Assembly (NCBI RefSeq): GCF_013009345.1 | Contig: NZ_JABELE010000004.1 | Span: 124,001 to 188,000, forward strand | Source: Acinetobacter geminorum | GTDB lineage: Bacteria > Pseudomonadota > Gammaproteobacteria > Pseudomonadales > Moraxellaceae | DNA length: 64,000 bases | Direction of reading: 5' to 3' | Notes under the pieces: model-generated | Databases searched by the model: none | What the model saw: the letters and a program-made list of their open reading frames with translations, nothing else | Told to the model about the DNA's origin: nothing | Program-made: the position numbers and the translations under genes | In this document: one piece after another, positions 1-8,510 of the stretch | Layout of the letters: every line of letters begins with the position of its first letter | Numbering within the stretch: position 1 is the first letter of the stretch

Positions 1-2
1 AT

Positions 3-1334
3 CAAAACCAACGTGAGAAAGTTAGTCAGCTTTTATTACAATTTAGACACCAAGCGCTAGATGTTTCACTCGTGCTTGATCAGCTCATTTCGACATTGCA
101 TGAATTGGCAATTTTGCAATATCTACCTGATTTGAGTTTGAAATATAGCGATGAAATCAATCGCAAGATCATGCAACTGTCTAAGCTGATTTCTGCTCAA
201 GATTTACAGCTATATTACCAAATCGCATGTAAAGGTCGTTCAGACTTGCAACTTGCCGTGACGCAAGAGCAAGGTTTTGAAATGTGTGTTTTACGTTTGT
301 TGGCATTCCGTCCTTTAGCACCAAATGAAATTGTGGTGTCAGAGCCTGTTCAACAAAATGGACAAGCAGAAGTAGGTCTAAATTCACAAGCTCAGCCAAC
401 GGTCCAAGAGATTACTCCAGTAAATGCGGTTCAACCTGTTGAAGTTATTAACCAGCCCGCTATGGTTGAACCTGAACCTGAACCTGAACCTGAACCTGAA
501 CCTGAACCTGAACCTGAACCTGAACCTGAACCTGAACCTGAACCTCAGTCTAATCAGGATTTAATGGTATTTGACCCAAATCATCATGAGTTGATTGGGC
601 TTGAGTCAGCAGTTGTTCAAAAGACTGTTAGTGTTCTGGAAGAAGATTTCATTCCGGTACCCGAACAAAATTTAGTACAAGCTCAGGCAGAAACCCAAGC
701 AAAACAAATTGAACCAGAACCAGCTTTTGCTACTGAGCCTCAAGGTTTGTTTGAGACATCTAGCGCTGAATTTTCTCTTGATCAAGATGCGCCTATAACT
801 CCTGATTTGTCTTCTGAACCTGTTATTGAGCAGCAGTCATTGGTGCAGGCTGAAGTTGTTGTTGAAACAGTTCCCGTTGTAAAAGAGTCTAGTGCAACTG
901 ATCACGGTCAATTGATGCCTCAAGATATCTTGAAGCTTTCTCCTCAAGTTTTAGAAGGTGAATGGACACTCGAAAAGTGGGAATATTGGTTTAGAAATAG
1001 TCAGCTTTCTCCAGCTGTTCAAGAACTTGCTCAACATGGTGTGATGACTGGTGAAATTGGTGGCAATACTATTTTCCATATTCCTCAAGAATATGAAAAT
1101 ATGCTGACCCAATTACAACAAGGCCTTATTGATGCATTAAATGAGCAATGGCCGAATACTCAATTTACAGTTGAATATGGTGCTTTAAATACATCTACAC
1201 CGTATACCATTCAAAGTGCGCGTAAAGAAAAAGCTTTTCACCGAGCAGCTGAGCTATTGCATCAACAGCCAGTTATTAAGAGTCTGATAGAAACTTTTGA
1301 TGGCGAGCTACAAAATATTCAATTAAAGCCTTAG
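3..1334 (+). CDS. dnaX: DNA polymerase III subunit gamma/tau, C-terminal part (5' end outside window)
   Basis: The reading frame is already open at base 3 and runs to TAA at 1332-1334, so the N-terminal ATPase domain lies upstream of the window. The visible part starts with helical DnaX domain III (motif LQLYYQIACKGRSDL), followed by a long acidic, Pro/Gln/Glu-rich linker with 13 Glu-Pro repeats. It ends in a compact domain (motif GEWTLEKWEYWFRNSQLS) that fits the tau region contacting the alpha polymerase. The protein is the clamp-loader subunit that ties the two replicative polymerases to the helicase. The GTG at 72 is an internal codon rather than the real start, because the frame upstream is open and encodes plausible domain III sequence. 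The identification rests on domain order and on recognising the family. Confidence 0.88.
   Translation, partial: QNQREKVSQLLLQFRHQALDVSLVLDQLISTLHELAILQYLPDLSLKYSDEINRKIMQLSKLISAQDLQLYYQIACKGRSDLQLAVTQEQGFEMCVLRLLAFRPLAPNEIVVSEPVQQNGQAEVGLNSQAQPTVQEITPVNAVQPVEVINQPAMVEPEPEPEPEPEPEPEPEPEPEPEPEPQSNQDLMVFDPNHHELIGLESAVVQKTVSVLEEDFIPVPEQNLVQAQAETQAKQIEPEPAFATEPQGLFETSSAEFSLDQDAPITPDLSSEPVIEQQSLVQAEVVVETVPVVKESSATDHGQLMPQDILKLSPQVLEGEWTLEKWEYWFRNSQLSPAVQELAQHGVMTGEIGGNTIFHIPQEYENMLTQLQQGLIDALNEQWPNTQFTVEYGALNTSTPYTIQSARKEKAFHRAAELLHQQPVIKSLIETFDGELQNIQLKP
468..545 (+). repeat. Hexanucleotide tandem repeat (13 x GAACCT) inside dnaX
   Basis: Thirteen uninterrupted copies of GAACCT encode a (Glu-Pro)13 stretch in the tau linker. 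The unit length is a multiple of three, so copy-number change keeps the frame and only alters linker length. Confidence 0.95.
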
Positions 1335-1478
1335 ATTCATCTGATTTTGATCTGGTGCAGAATATGAAAATAATAGACTTTTCATATTTTTCACTGGATT
1401 GAAATATTGGGGTCATGTCACTGTCATTGTACTTTTCTATGTTAGCCATTTTAGATTTTAAATGGATTGTACATAGCA

Positions 1479-1631
1479 ATGAAAAGGCAATGCTCAGGAA
1501 TAACTTCCTTTAAATATTCATATTTTTTATTAATCGGCGCGATTCTGCTGAGTGGTTGTAACGACTCGGCAAATGATAATTCAAATACACCAGATACAGG
1601 GAAAAAACCTGTAATGCGCTGTGCTCCATAA
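1479..1631 (+). CDS. Small lipoprotein, 50 residues
   Basis: ATG at 1479 opens a 50-codon frame ending in TAA at 1629-1631. Residues 12-26 form a hydrophobic signal segment ending in a lipobox, LLSGC, with the lipidated Cys at residue 27. The mature part is only about 24 residues, polar and Asn/Asp-rich, and ends in RCAP with a second Cys. It lies 26 bases before the phospholipase C gene on the same strand, so the two are probably co-transcribed. I recognise no family. It could be a secretion or folding helper of the phospholipase, or an unrelated short lipoprotein. The call rests on the lipobox and position alone. Confidence 0.6.
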   Translation: MKRQCSGITSFKYSYFLLIGAILLSGCNDSANDNSNTPDTGKKPVMRCAP

Positions 1632-1657
1632 ACTTAAATAATAAAAAGAACCTAATC

Positions 1658-3886
1658 ATGATTACACGTCGTAAATTTTTAAATTACTCTTTAAATATGG
1701 GTTTTGGTGCTGCGGCATTGGCAGCGTTCCCATCTAGTATTCAAAAAGCTTTAGCAATTCCTGCAAATAATAAAACTGGAACCATTCAGGATGTTGAACA
1801 CGTTATTATTTTAATGCAGGAAAACCGATCTTTTGATCATTACTTTGGAACGTTAAAAGGTGTTCGAGGGTTTGCTGATCGTTTTACGATTCCTTTGCCA
1901 AGTGGCCGCCGTGTTTGGGAGCAGCTTAGAAGTAATGGGCAAGTCTTAACGCCTTTTCACTTAGATGGTACAGCCAATAATGCACAGCGTGCAGAGGGTA
2001 CGCCTCACACATGGGATGACAGTCAGCTGGCTTGGGACAATGGGCGTATGGCGAACTGGCCAGCCCATAAAACTGATATATCTATGGGTTATTTTAAAGA
2101 AAAAGAAATTCCATATCAGTTTGCACTTGCGAATGCTTTTACGATTTGTGATGCCTACCATTGCTCTATGCACACTGGAACAGATGCAAACCGGTCCTAT
2201 CATTTAACGGGGACAAATGGTGCAACACCGACCAAACGTTCATTTGTAAACAATGAGTGGGACTGGATTGATGGTAACCCAGCGACGGCAGATCGCGGTT
2301 ATACATGGAAGACTTACGCTGAGCGCTTAGAAGATGCAGGAGTAAGTTGGATTTGTTATCAAAATATGCCGGATGAATGGGGCGATAACATGCTTGGGGC
2401 ATTTCGTTCATTTAGAAAGGCGAACATTGCGTCTGGCTATCCGGTTGCAAGTGGCGGTGAACCGAATAAACCGTATGCGAATACGGGTCAAAAACTACCG
2501 TATAAAGCCTATGATGCTGAAACGGATAATGCCAAAAATCCATTATATAAGGGCATTGCAAATACGCTACCGGGCAATAAACCAGAAGAGTATCTCGACG
2601 CTTTTAAACGCGACATTCGTGAAGGGAAGTTACCTCAAGTCTCTTGGATTAACGCGCCATCGATTTATTGCGAACATCCAGACCCTTCAAGCCCCGTTCA
2701 AGGGGCATGGTTTATTCAAGAAATTATTGATGCTTTAACTGCTGTGCCAGAGGTTTGGAGTAAAACAGCACTTATTATCAATTTCGATGAAAATGATGGT
2801 TACTTTGACCATGTACCATCACCGTCAGCGCCATCTCGACTTAAAAACGGCCAGTACGCAGGTAAATCGACATTAAGTAGTGCCGATATGCAGGACGAAT
2901 ATTTCGATCATGCTGCACCTGAAGGAAGCCATTCTCAGCCTACACCTGATGGACGCGTTTATGGTCCGGGTCCTCGTGTTCCGTTATATGTGATTTCTCC
3001 ATGGAGTCGTGGTGGTTGGGTGAACTCGCAAGTTTTTGACCATACTTCCGTACTCATGTTTTTAGAAAAACGTTTCGGTGTGAAAGAGCCGAATATTAGT
3101 CCATACCGCCGCGCAGTATGTGGCGATTTAACCAGTGCATTTAACTTTAAAACACCAAATGCAGATGTTTTACCTCATCTGAATGGTAAACAAACACGTG
3201 TGCAGGCAGATACACTAAGAGAAAATCAAGAAGCTCTGCCAGCTGTTTCTGTACCCACGGATGTAAAGTTACCGATCCAGCAAAGTGGTATACGTCTTTC
3301 GCGTGCGCTACCTTACGAGTTGCATACCAGTGCACGCTGTAAAGCCGACGGCAAAGTACAATTGATTTTCTCTAATACAGGTCAGCAAGCAGCGGTTTTT
3401 CATGTTTATGACAAGCTCAATTTAGACCGTATTCCAAAGCGTTATATTGTCGAGCCGAATAAAACTTTAGATGATGAATGGGATGCTTTAAACGATAACT
3501 TAGGCCGTTATGACCTATGGGTACTTGGTCCAAATGGCTACCACCGCCATTTTAAAGGGGATACTCAACGTATTATCGATAATGGTATTAAACCTGAAAT
3601 TCGAGTGTGCTATGACATTGCGAACGGTGATGTTTATGTCGAACTCATGAATGAAGGAACGAAGGATGCAATATTGACAGTAAAACCTTGTGCCTATCGA
3701 CAAGATGCGCCATTACAAATTACCGTAAAAGCGGGACAGATTGTTAAGCAACATTGGGCTTTGGCTGATGTTGGGCATTGGTATGATTTTGAAATCACCA
3801 GTCAGAGTGATCCATATTATTACCGACGTTTTGCTGGCCGAGTCGAAACAGGTAAAGATTCCTTTAGTGATCCTGCAATGATGTAA
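1658..3886 (+). CDS. plc: Phosphocholine-specific phospholipase C, Tat-exported
   Basis: This 742-residue protein belongs to the bacterial non-haemolytic/haemolytic phospholipase C family, which hydrolyses phosphatidylcholine to diacylglycerol and phosphocholine. The N-terminus has a Tat signal (RRKFL at residues 4-8, a hydrophobic stretch, and ALA near residue 33), so it should be exported folded. The metal-site motif ENRSFDH lies at residues 55-61, and FDENDGYFDHV near residue 376 supplies further acidic and His ligands. The C-terminal 200 residues form the beta-rich domains usual for the family, and the length is normal. A lipoprotein gene sits just upstream and a terminator follows. In A. 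baumannii such enzymes are linked to host-cell damage and phosphatidylcholine use. Which of the species' paralogues this is cannot be told from sequence alone. Confidence 0.92.
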   Translation: MITRRKFLNYSLNMGFGAAALAAFPSSIQKALAIPANNKTGTIQDVEHVIILMQENRSFDHYFGTLKGVRGFADRFTIPLPSGRRVWEQLRSNGQVLTPFHLDGTANNAQRAEGTPHTWDDSQLAWDNGRMANWPAHKTDISMGYFKEKEIPYQFALANAFTICDAYHCSMHTGTDANRSYHLTGTNGATPTKRSFVNNEWDWIDGNPATADRGYTWKTYAERLEDAGVSWICYQNMPDEWGDNMLGAFRSFRKANIASGYPVASGGEPNKPYANTGQKLPYKAYDAETDNAKNPLYKGIANTLPGNKPEEYLDAFKRDIREGKLPQVSWINAPSIYCEHPDPSSPVQGAWFIQEIIDALTAVPEVWSKTALIINFDENDGYFDHVPSPSAPSRLKNGQYAGKSTLSSADMQDEYFDHAAPEGSHSQPTPDGRVYGPGPRVPLYVISPWSRGGWVNSQVFDHTSVLMFLEKRFGVKEPNISPYRRAVCGDLTSAFNFKTPNADVLPHLNGKQTRVQADTLRENQEALPAVSVPTDVKLPIQQSGIRLSRALPYELHTSARCKADGKVQLIFSNTGQQAAVFHVYDKLNLDRIPKRYIVEPNKTLDDEWDALNDNLGRYDLWVLGPNGYHRHFKGDTQRIIDNGIKPEIRVCYDIANGDVYVELMNEGTKDAILTVKPCAYRQDAPLQITVKAGQIVKQHWALADVGHWYDFEITSQSDPYYYRRFAGRVETGKDSFSDPAMM

Positions 3887-3894
3887 GCTAAGAC

Positions 3895-3936
3895 GAGGCA
3901 AAAAGAGCTGTGTATTTTCTTTTTGCCTCATTTTTT
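3895..3936. terminator. Rho-independent terminator after plc
   Basis: An 11-bp inverted repeat (3895-3905 with 3919-3929) is followed by ATTTTTTAT on the plus strand. It sits between convergent genes, so it may act on both, but the T tract favours the plus strand. Confidence 0.8.
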
Positions 3937-4369
3937 ATAATAAATAACTCTCTAAAACCTCACGAACTGTCTCGGAAATTGGCACAGTCTTACGCGTTTC
4001 GCGATCAACAAAAACATGTACAAAATGTCCTTGAGCTGAGGCTTGGTCCTGACCTTGTTTGAAGATTGCCAATTCATAGCGCAATGAAGTAGTACCAATT
4101 TTACCAATCGCAACACCTACCTGAATAATTTCTGGAAATGATAATTCCTGAAGAAAACTACAAGCAGAATCGACCACTAAGCCAATTGATTTTGCTTCAT
4201 GAATATCAAAACCTGCTTTTTGAATAAGCAAAGCATTGGCGGCTGTATCGAAGTAGCTATAGTAAGTCACATTATTCACATGACCATAAATATCGTTATC
4301 TGCCCAGCGAGTTTGGATGTCTAAAAAGAACTTAAATTGATCACGGGTTTTTAAAACTGGTTTAGTCAT
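3935..4369 (-). CDS. Acyl-CoA thioesterase, hotdog fold (YbgC/4-hydroxybenzoyl-CoA type)
   Basis: This 144-residue single hotdog-domain protein carries the family signature RWADNDIYGHVNN at residues 21-33, where the Asp acts in thioester hydrolysis and HVNN lines the acyl-CoA site. It is expected to hydrolyse short or medium acyl-CoA or aryl-CoA in the cytoplasm; the substrate cannot be read from the sequence. Its ATG overlaps the stop codon of the upstream alcohol dehydrogenase gene (TAATG), which suggests translational coupling and a shared catabolic or detoxifying role. Confidence 0.82.
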   Translation of the reverse strand: MTKPVLKTRDQFKFFLDIQTRWADNDIYGHVNNVTYYSYFDTAANALLIQKAGFDIHEAKSIGLVVDSACSFLQELSFPEIIQVGVAIGKIGTTSLRYELAIFKQGQDQASAQGHFVHVFVDRETRKTVPISETVREVLESYLL

Positions 4370-5526
4370 TAATGAATCGCCTGATAAATTGCCAAAGCAG
4401 CGGCTTCTGTCATGTCTCGTGGGTTATTTTGTAGTAAACGGGTTTGCAACATGGCATCTTGAGCAAGCCTTGGTAAGCTAGACTCTTCAATACCCAAATC
4501 ACTAAGTCTTAAAGTCAAACCACTACGGTCTAAATGGTTCTGCATATGGTCAATGAACAGATCGCATAAACCATCGGTGCTGCCATTACTATATGGATCA
4601 AGCCATTGCATAAGTTCTGCATAGTATTTTTTTGCATTTGGTGCATTAAATTTTAATACTTCAACCAGCACTAAGGCATTGGTATGTCCATGCGACAAAT
4701 GAAAATGACCGCCCAATGGGTAAGCTAAAGCATGTACAGCGGCAACAGGCGAGTTTGCAAACGCTTGACCTGCGAGCATTGAACCGAACAGCATGTTTTG
4801 ACGTGCTTCTAAATCATTACCATCTTTAAGAACTTTTGGTAAGTTATGATTTAACAACTTCAAAGCATGCTTGGCTAAAATATCCGTATAAATATTTTTT
4901 TTATGTTTAGAGGTATATGCCTCAATAGCATGTACCATCGCATCAATACCTGTTGCAGCGGTAATATGTGCTGGAAGGTTTTGAGTAAAAGTAGCATCAA
5001 GAATCGCAGTGTCGGCGTAGAGTACTGGAGAGACAATCCCCATCTTTGTCGTCTCACCTGTAGTGACAATTGAGATTGGCGTTACTTCTGAGCCTGTACC
5101 GGCTGTAGTAGGAATCAAAATAAGCGGAAGACGAGCTGTGGTGACTTGGTTTACGCCGTACATCTCTTGCAAACTTTGAGTCTGGTTAGGGTGGGCGAGT
5201 AAAGCAATAACTTTTGCAACATCTAGAGAACTACCACCACCAAAACCAATAATGGCATCAACATTTTGCTGTTTTGCATAATTGGCTGCATCTAGTACTA
5301 CTTGTTCAGGCGGATCAGCTTGCACATTGGCATAGATGACATATTCAATATTGAGGTTATCTAAAATTTGAAGAATGGGACGGTGTAATTGATTTTTAAC
5401 CATGCCTGCATCGGTGACTAGTAATAACTTACGGTAAGCTTTTGATGACAAAACATTTTGTAATTCTTGTATAGAGCCTAAGCCAGAGATGATATTTGGA
5501 ACGGTTTGAAATTGAAAATGGCTCAT
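4369..5526 (-). CDS. Iron-containing alcohol dehydrogenase
   Basis: This group III (Fe-ADH) oxidoreductase of about 385 residues has the nucleotide-binding motif GFGGGSSLDVAK, the GTGSEVTPISI segment, and metal-binding His residues in HAIEAYTS and HALAYPLGGHFHLSHGH. It should interconvert an alcohol and an aldehyde or ketone with NAD(P)H. Longer starts at 5553 and 5532 are possible. I prefer the ATG at 5526 because family members begin near this point; the AAGGA ribosome site lies 4 bases from the 5532 start and 10 bases from this one, so the choice is open. It forms a coupled pair with the thioesterase. The substrate is unknown. Confidence 0.85.
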   Translation of the reverse strand: MSHFQFQTVPNIISGLGSIQELQNVLSSKAYRKLLLVTDAGMVKNQLHRPILQILDNLNIEYVIYANVQADPPEQVVLDAANYAKQQNVDAIIGFGGGSSLDVAKVIALLAHPNQTQSLQEMYGVNQVTTARLPLILIPTTAGTGSEVTPISIVTTGETTKMGIVSPVLYADTAILDATFTQNLPAHITAATGIDAMVHAIEAYTSKHKKNIYTDILAKHALKLLNHNLPKVLKDGNDLEARQNMLFGSMLAGQAFANSPVAAVHALAYPLGGHFHLSHGHTNALVLVEVLKFNAPNAKKYYAELMQWLDPYSNGSTDGLCDLFIDHMQNHLDRSGLTLRLSDLGIEESSLPRLAQDAMLQTRLLQNNPRDMTEAAALAIYQAIH

Positions 5527-5837
5527 ATACATTATTTCCTTATTTTTGAACATTATTGTTGAATGGTTCTATAAGATTCAATCTCCAAATAAGTTAGCAT
5601 AAGAAACTTTAAAATAAAGTAGTTCTGACGTGACTATACTTTTCTTAAGCCTTGTGCCACCCATAGATAAATACTTTTTTGCAATGTTGGGTCCGATATG
5701 TAAGTGAGGATTACCAAAATATTTAAACCCTCGTCGAAAAGTGGGCTTTTTGTTATTTATAGGGTTCTGTAGATTTTCTGGCAAGCTTCTAATTTATATA
5801 ATGCCTTAACAATTTATAATTTTATCGGTTCTAAAAA

Positions 5838-6197
5838 GTGAAAATTTCTAAAACTTTTCTTAGTATTATGGGATGTACGTGTTTGATGCTTAGCTCGGCA
5901 GCAATCGCGAAAACCAGCTCTAGTGTATATTCGCCTACAAAAGGTGTAATTTGTGACAAATATATTTGTGCTGACAAAAAAGGTGTTTCTAAAAAGCTTA
6001 CAGCTAAATATTTAGGCACTTATAAAGCGAATAAAGCCTTCTCTCAAGGTGATTTTGATACTTCAGCGTTTACGCTCTCAAACGGTGTGTTCTGTGATAC
6101 TAAAACAAAACTATGCCATGTCGATCGATACTTTGAGAATGGGCATCGCAGTAAAATCGATAGAAAAATGACAGATAAGCTTTTTAAAAATAAATAA
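5838..6197 (+). CDS. YcgJ-family secreted protein
   Basis: This 119-residue protein starts at a GTG (5838) and has a clear Sec signal peptide ending SSAAIA near residue 24. The mature part resembles E. coli YcgJ: GVICDKYICADKKGVSKKLT near the start and NGVFCDTKTKLCHVDRYF near the end, with four Cys in two closely spaced pairs (CDKYIC, CDTKTKLC). This suggests a small disulfide-bonded periplasmic protein. The function of YcgJ is not known. It is followed by a strong terminator and appears monocistronic. Confidence 0.75.
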   Translation: MKISKTFLSIMGCTCLMLSSAAIAKTSSSVYSPTKGVICDKYICADKKGVSKKLTAKYLGTYKANKAFSQGDFDTSAFTLSNGVFCDTKTKLCHVDRYFENGHRSKIDRKMTDKLFKNK

Positions 6198-6269
6198 TTT
6201 TTCTATTTCAGAAATGAGGTAAATATCTCTGATAGATGAGTCTATTAAAGTAAAATTAAATCGCAAAAG

Positions 6270-6305
6270 ACCCCGCTAACTATCGACTAATGGCGGGGTT
6301 TTTTA
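6270..6305 (+). terminator. Rho-independent terminator after the ycgJ-like gene
   Basis: CCCCGC (6271-6276) pairs with GCGGGG (6293-6298) and is followed by a run of T residues to 6304. Confidence 0.85.
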
Positions 6306-6328
6306 TTATTAAGTATTTCTGTAATATC
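6299..6328 (+). repeat. 30-bp direct repeat, copy 1
   Basis: The 30 bases from the T run through TTATTAAGTATTTCTGTAAT to the final ATC are repeated exactly at 6723-6752. The two copies bracket the small 77-residue gene. Confidence 0.85.
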
Positions 6329-6482
6329 AATTTAATAGTATAGGGTGAAAAAATACTAAATGATCAGGGGTAATAATTAATAAGGGAGGGTTTAGTTTTC
6401 GGTAGGATCTTTTCTGATTGGGAAGGGAACAAAGATCTTTTTATTATTAAGAAAAAACATAATTTTAGGTGGAATTTAAATA

Positions 6483-6716
6483 GTGATGTACACAATTAGA
6501 TATGTTCATCGGAACAACACTTACTATATTGCTTCTAACAACGAAGGAAATTTTATTATTCTTGAGTCACTTGATTCAGAGTTTCGTATGGGGCATCAAA
6601 TTTCATATGATGGTGAAAAAGTATTTAACCTGACACTAAATGATGAAACAGATGCAGTCATTAAGCTGGAAAGTAATGAAAAAGGAGCCTATGAGTACTT
6701 ACATTCAGTTAAGTAA
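6483..6716 (+). CDS. Small hypothetical protein, 77 residues
   Basis: This open frame is preceded by a good ribosome site, AGGTGGA at 6467-6473, which fits the GTG at 6483 (9 bases) slightly better than the ATG at 6486. The product is acidic, soluble, without signal peptide or membrane segment, and has alternating hydrophobic residues suggesting a small beta-rich fold. I do not recognise the family. The gene is bracketed by two copies of a 30-bp direct repeat, suggesting it entered or was duplicated as a unit. It could also be a fortuitous frame, but the ribosome site argues against that. Confidence 0.5.
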   Translation: MMYTIRYVHRNNTYYIASNNEGNFIILESLDSEFRMGHQISYDGEKVFNLTLNDETDAVIKLESNEKGAYEYLHSVK

Positions 6717-6722
6717 ATAAGC

Positions 6723-6752
6723 TTTTTTATTATTAAGTATTTCTGTAATATC
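6723..6752 (+). repeat. 30-bp direct repeat, copy 2
   Basis: Exact second copy of the sequence at 6299-6328, starting 7 bases after the stop codon of the 77-residue gene. Confidence 0.85.
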
Positions 6753-6810
6753 CTTCCGTTGCTTTAAACAACAATAAACCTTAATGATCAGCGCAAAAGT
6801 CATAAGGGGA

Positions 6811-6840
6811 AAGCCTACTTGAAAGAGTAGGCTTTTTTTA
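6811..6840 (+). terminator. Rho-independent terminator after the 77-residue gene
   Basis: AAGCCTACT (6811-6819) pairs with AGTAGGCTT (6826-6834) around a 6-base loop and is followed by a T tract. Confidence 0.8.
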
Positions 6841-6897
6841 TTTCTTTATAAAAGTATGCTGAGGACTTTATGATCAGTGTAGCTAAGTTATAAAAAT

Positions 6898-7365
6898 TTA
6901 TTTTTTGCAATGAATGAGCTTAAGTTCCAAATTCTTAAAATCTATAACTTGATTAGAAGAATCAACAAGTTTTAATTTAAGTTCATCATTAGTACTCTTA
7001 TTAAAAACTTTCAACGCATCTTTACCAGCTTCAATGAAATTACCGCCAGATTCAAGCATGGCGAGTAAAACAATATTTAGACTTTTGCCTTTTTTAGTAA
7101 GTAAGTATTCTTTACGCTCTCTCACACCAACTTCTTTATAAATTGACAGTTCAAATATTTCTAATTGGATAAGATGCTTTAGACGATTAGATAAAATTTG
7201 CTTTGATATGCCTGTATTTTCTAGAAAATCATTAAATTTTGTTACCCCATAGAAGGCTTCTCTTAACAAGAGGATCGTCCATCTGTCATTCAATATTTCT
7301 GTAATTTTAAAGATCCCGCATACATCTACTGGAAATTTATGATCCGGAATAATTTGATTTGACAT
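6898..7365 (-). CDS. HxlR-family transcriptional regulator
   Basis: This protein of about 155 residues has the winged-helix HxlR signature: an N-terminal Cys (VDVCGIFKITEILNDRWT), then LLLREAFYGVTKFNDFLE, ISKQILSNRLKHLIQ and the wing ERKEYLLTKKGK. Such proteins often sense electrophiles or redox stress through the conserved Cys. The start is set at 7365 because GGAG lies 9 bases upstream; a TTG 15 bases further up is less likely. It is divergent from the tautomerase gene across about 60 bases and probably controls it. The C-terminal 50 residues are variable and could form the dimer or a ligand part. Confidence 0.82.
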   Translation of the reverse strand: MSNQIIPDHKFPVDVCGIFKITEILNDRWTILLLREAFYGVTKFNDFLENTGISKQILSNRLKHLIQLEIFELSIYKEVGVRERKEYLLTKKGKSLNIVLLAMLESGGNFIEAGKDALKVFNKSTNDELKLKLVDSSNQVIDFKNLELKLIHCKK

Positions 7366-7427
7366 CAGAGAAAGCTCCAATTAGTATGAGTCTATAATTT
7401 AGACCTAGCATTAATTCAGGTAGCATT

Positions 7428-7655
7428 ATGCCATTTATAAATATACAAACTATAGAAGGTTTACTAGATAAAGATAGTAAGGCTGAGCTTTTTAAGCGAA
7501 TAACAGATTTATTTGTAGAAATTGAAGGAAAGGGAAATCCTGCTTTTCGAGAACATGTATGGATCAGAATTGACGAACATCCTCCTGAGCGTTGGCAACT
7601 AGGTAGCTTAAGGCCTACGAAGGAAATGATAGAATTAATCACCGCATCTAAGTGA
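7428..7655 (+). CDS. 4-oxalocrotonate tautomerase-family protein
   Basis: This 75-residue protein starts MPFINIQTIEG, so Pro2 becomes the N-terminal catalytic base after Met removal, as in the tautomerase superfamily. Length and the pattern of beta strand, helix and C-terminal strand fit the family. Members isomerise enol/keto acids in aromatic ring-cleavage pathways, or dehalogenate; the substrate here is unknown. It is divergent from an HxlR regulator, a pairing that suggests induction by an electrophilic or aromatic compound. Confidence 0.82.
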   Translation: MPFINIQTIEGLLDKDSKAELFKRITDLFVEIEGKGNPAFREHVWIRIDEHPPERWQLGSLRPTKEMIELITASK

Positions 7656-7659
7656 TGTA

Positions 7660-7692
7660 AAGCCCTATAAATTAGGGCTTCATTTTTATTTA
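7660..7692 (+). terminator. Terminator after the tautomerase gene
   Basis: AAGCCCT (7660-7666) pairs with AGGGCTT (7674-7680) and is followed by CATTTTTATTT. Confidence 0.7.
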
Positions 7693-7987
7693 ACAGACAT
7701 TTGTTTAATTTATCCAGTCTAATGAACTTTAGGTTGCAATCAAAAGAACACTGTTTAGATAGCTTTATTTAATTACTACAAAAAATACAAAATTAGCTAA
7801 TTTATCGCCTGATTTATCAACTTTTAATCTATTGATAAACATTATTTTCCTTTTCAACCCAAGTGAGTTTTGACAAAATGCAACAAGTCACAATGGTCAA
7901 TTCGGTTCTCACAAACTTATAGTCTGTTAAGATTGTGCATGATCCTGTTTATTTTTATGTAATTCAAATGTTTGGAAGTCATTTCTA
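7693..7987. other. AT-rich intergenic region before the phosphatase gene
   Basis: No coding potential is evident. It contains an 8-bp inverted repeat, TTTATCAA at 7813-7820 with TTGATAAA at 7832-7839, which could be an operator or hairpin. A TTGACA lies at 7870-7875, but no convincing -10 follows at the usual distance. Confidence 0.4.
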
Positions 7988-8491
7988 ATGGAAACACAAT
8001 ATAAGGTGTTATGTGTCTGTTTAGGAAATATTTGCCGTTCTCCCACGGCTGAGGTGGTTTTCAGACATTATTGTGACGCACATCAACTCAATGTCATTGT
8101 CGATTCAGCTGGAACGAGTAATTATCATCCAAATAAAGCACCAGATCAGCGTAGTCAGTTGCATGCTCAGAAAAGGGGCTATGACCTATCATCTTTACGT
8201 GCAAGACAACTTTCAACCCAAGACTTTTTAGAGTTTGATTTGATTTTGGCAATGGATCATCAAAATTTTGAAGATATTCATGACGTGTTGCAAAGAGCCG
8301 TTTCTCAATATGGCGCACACCAAATTCGTGCAAAAGTAGCTTTAATGAGTGAGCATGATCCTGAATATCCACAACAAGCGTTGCCTGATCCTTATTATGG
8401 CGGTGCTGATGGTTTTGAACGTGTACTCAATCAATGTGAGTCCAGTAGTTTGGCGTGGGTTAATATTTTAAAAAAACAATTGAATGTTTAA
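7988..8491 (+). CDS. Low-molecular-weight protein-tyrosine phosphatase
   Basis: This 167-residue protein has the P-loop CLGNICRS at residues 11-18 (nucleophile Cys11, Arg17) and the general-acid loop PDPYYGG near residue 134, the full signature of the LMW-PTP family. It dephosphorylates phosphotyrosine on cytoplasmic proteins or small molecules. It heads a run of same-strand genes (murB, a YdcF-like gene, a hydrolase) with overlaps or short gaps, rather than sitting with a capsule kinase, so a link to exopolysaccharide control is not indicated by context. Confidence 0.9.
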   Translation: METQYKVLCVCLGNICRSPTAEVVFRHYCDAHQLNVIVDSAGTSNYHPNKAPDQRSQLHAQKRGYDLSSLRARQLSTQDFLEFDLILAMDHQNFEDIHDVLQRAVSQYGAHQIRAKVALMSEHDPEYPQQALPDPYYGGADGFERVLNQCESSSLAWVNILKKQLNV

Positions 8492-8510
8492 GAATAGGTT
8501 TTTCAATACA

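Noticed and set aside
468..545. CRISPR-like repeat
   Set aside because: The 6-base unit has no spacers and is in frame as Glu-Pro codons; it is a coding microsatellite.
5578..5784. Minus-strand frame of 68 codons upstream of the alcohol dehydrogenase gene
   Set aside because: No ribosome site, no recognisable domain, and it fills a promoter-bearing gap. Basic and Lys/Arg-rich content fits a chance frame in AT-rich DNA.
7870..7898. Sigma-70 promoter with TTGACA before the phosphatase gene
   Set aside because: No acceptable -10 hexamer at 16-18 bases, so it is not listed as a feature.
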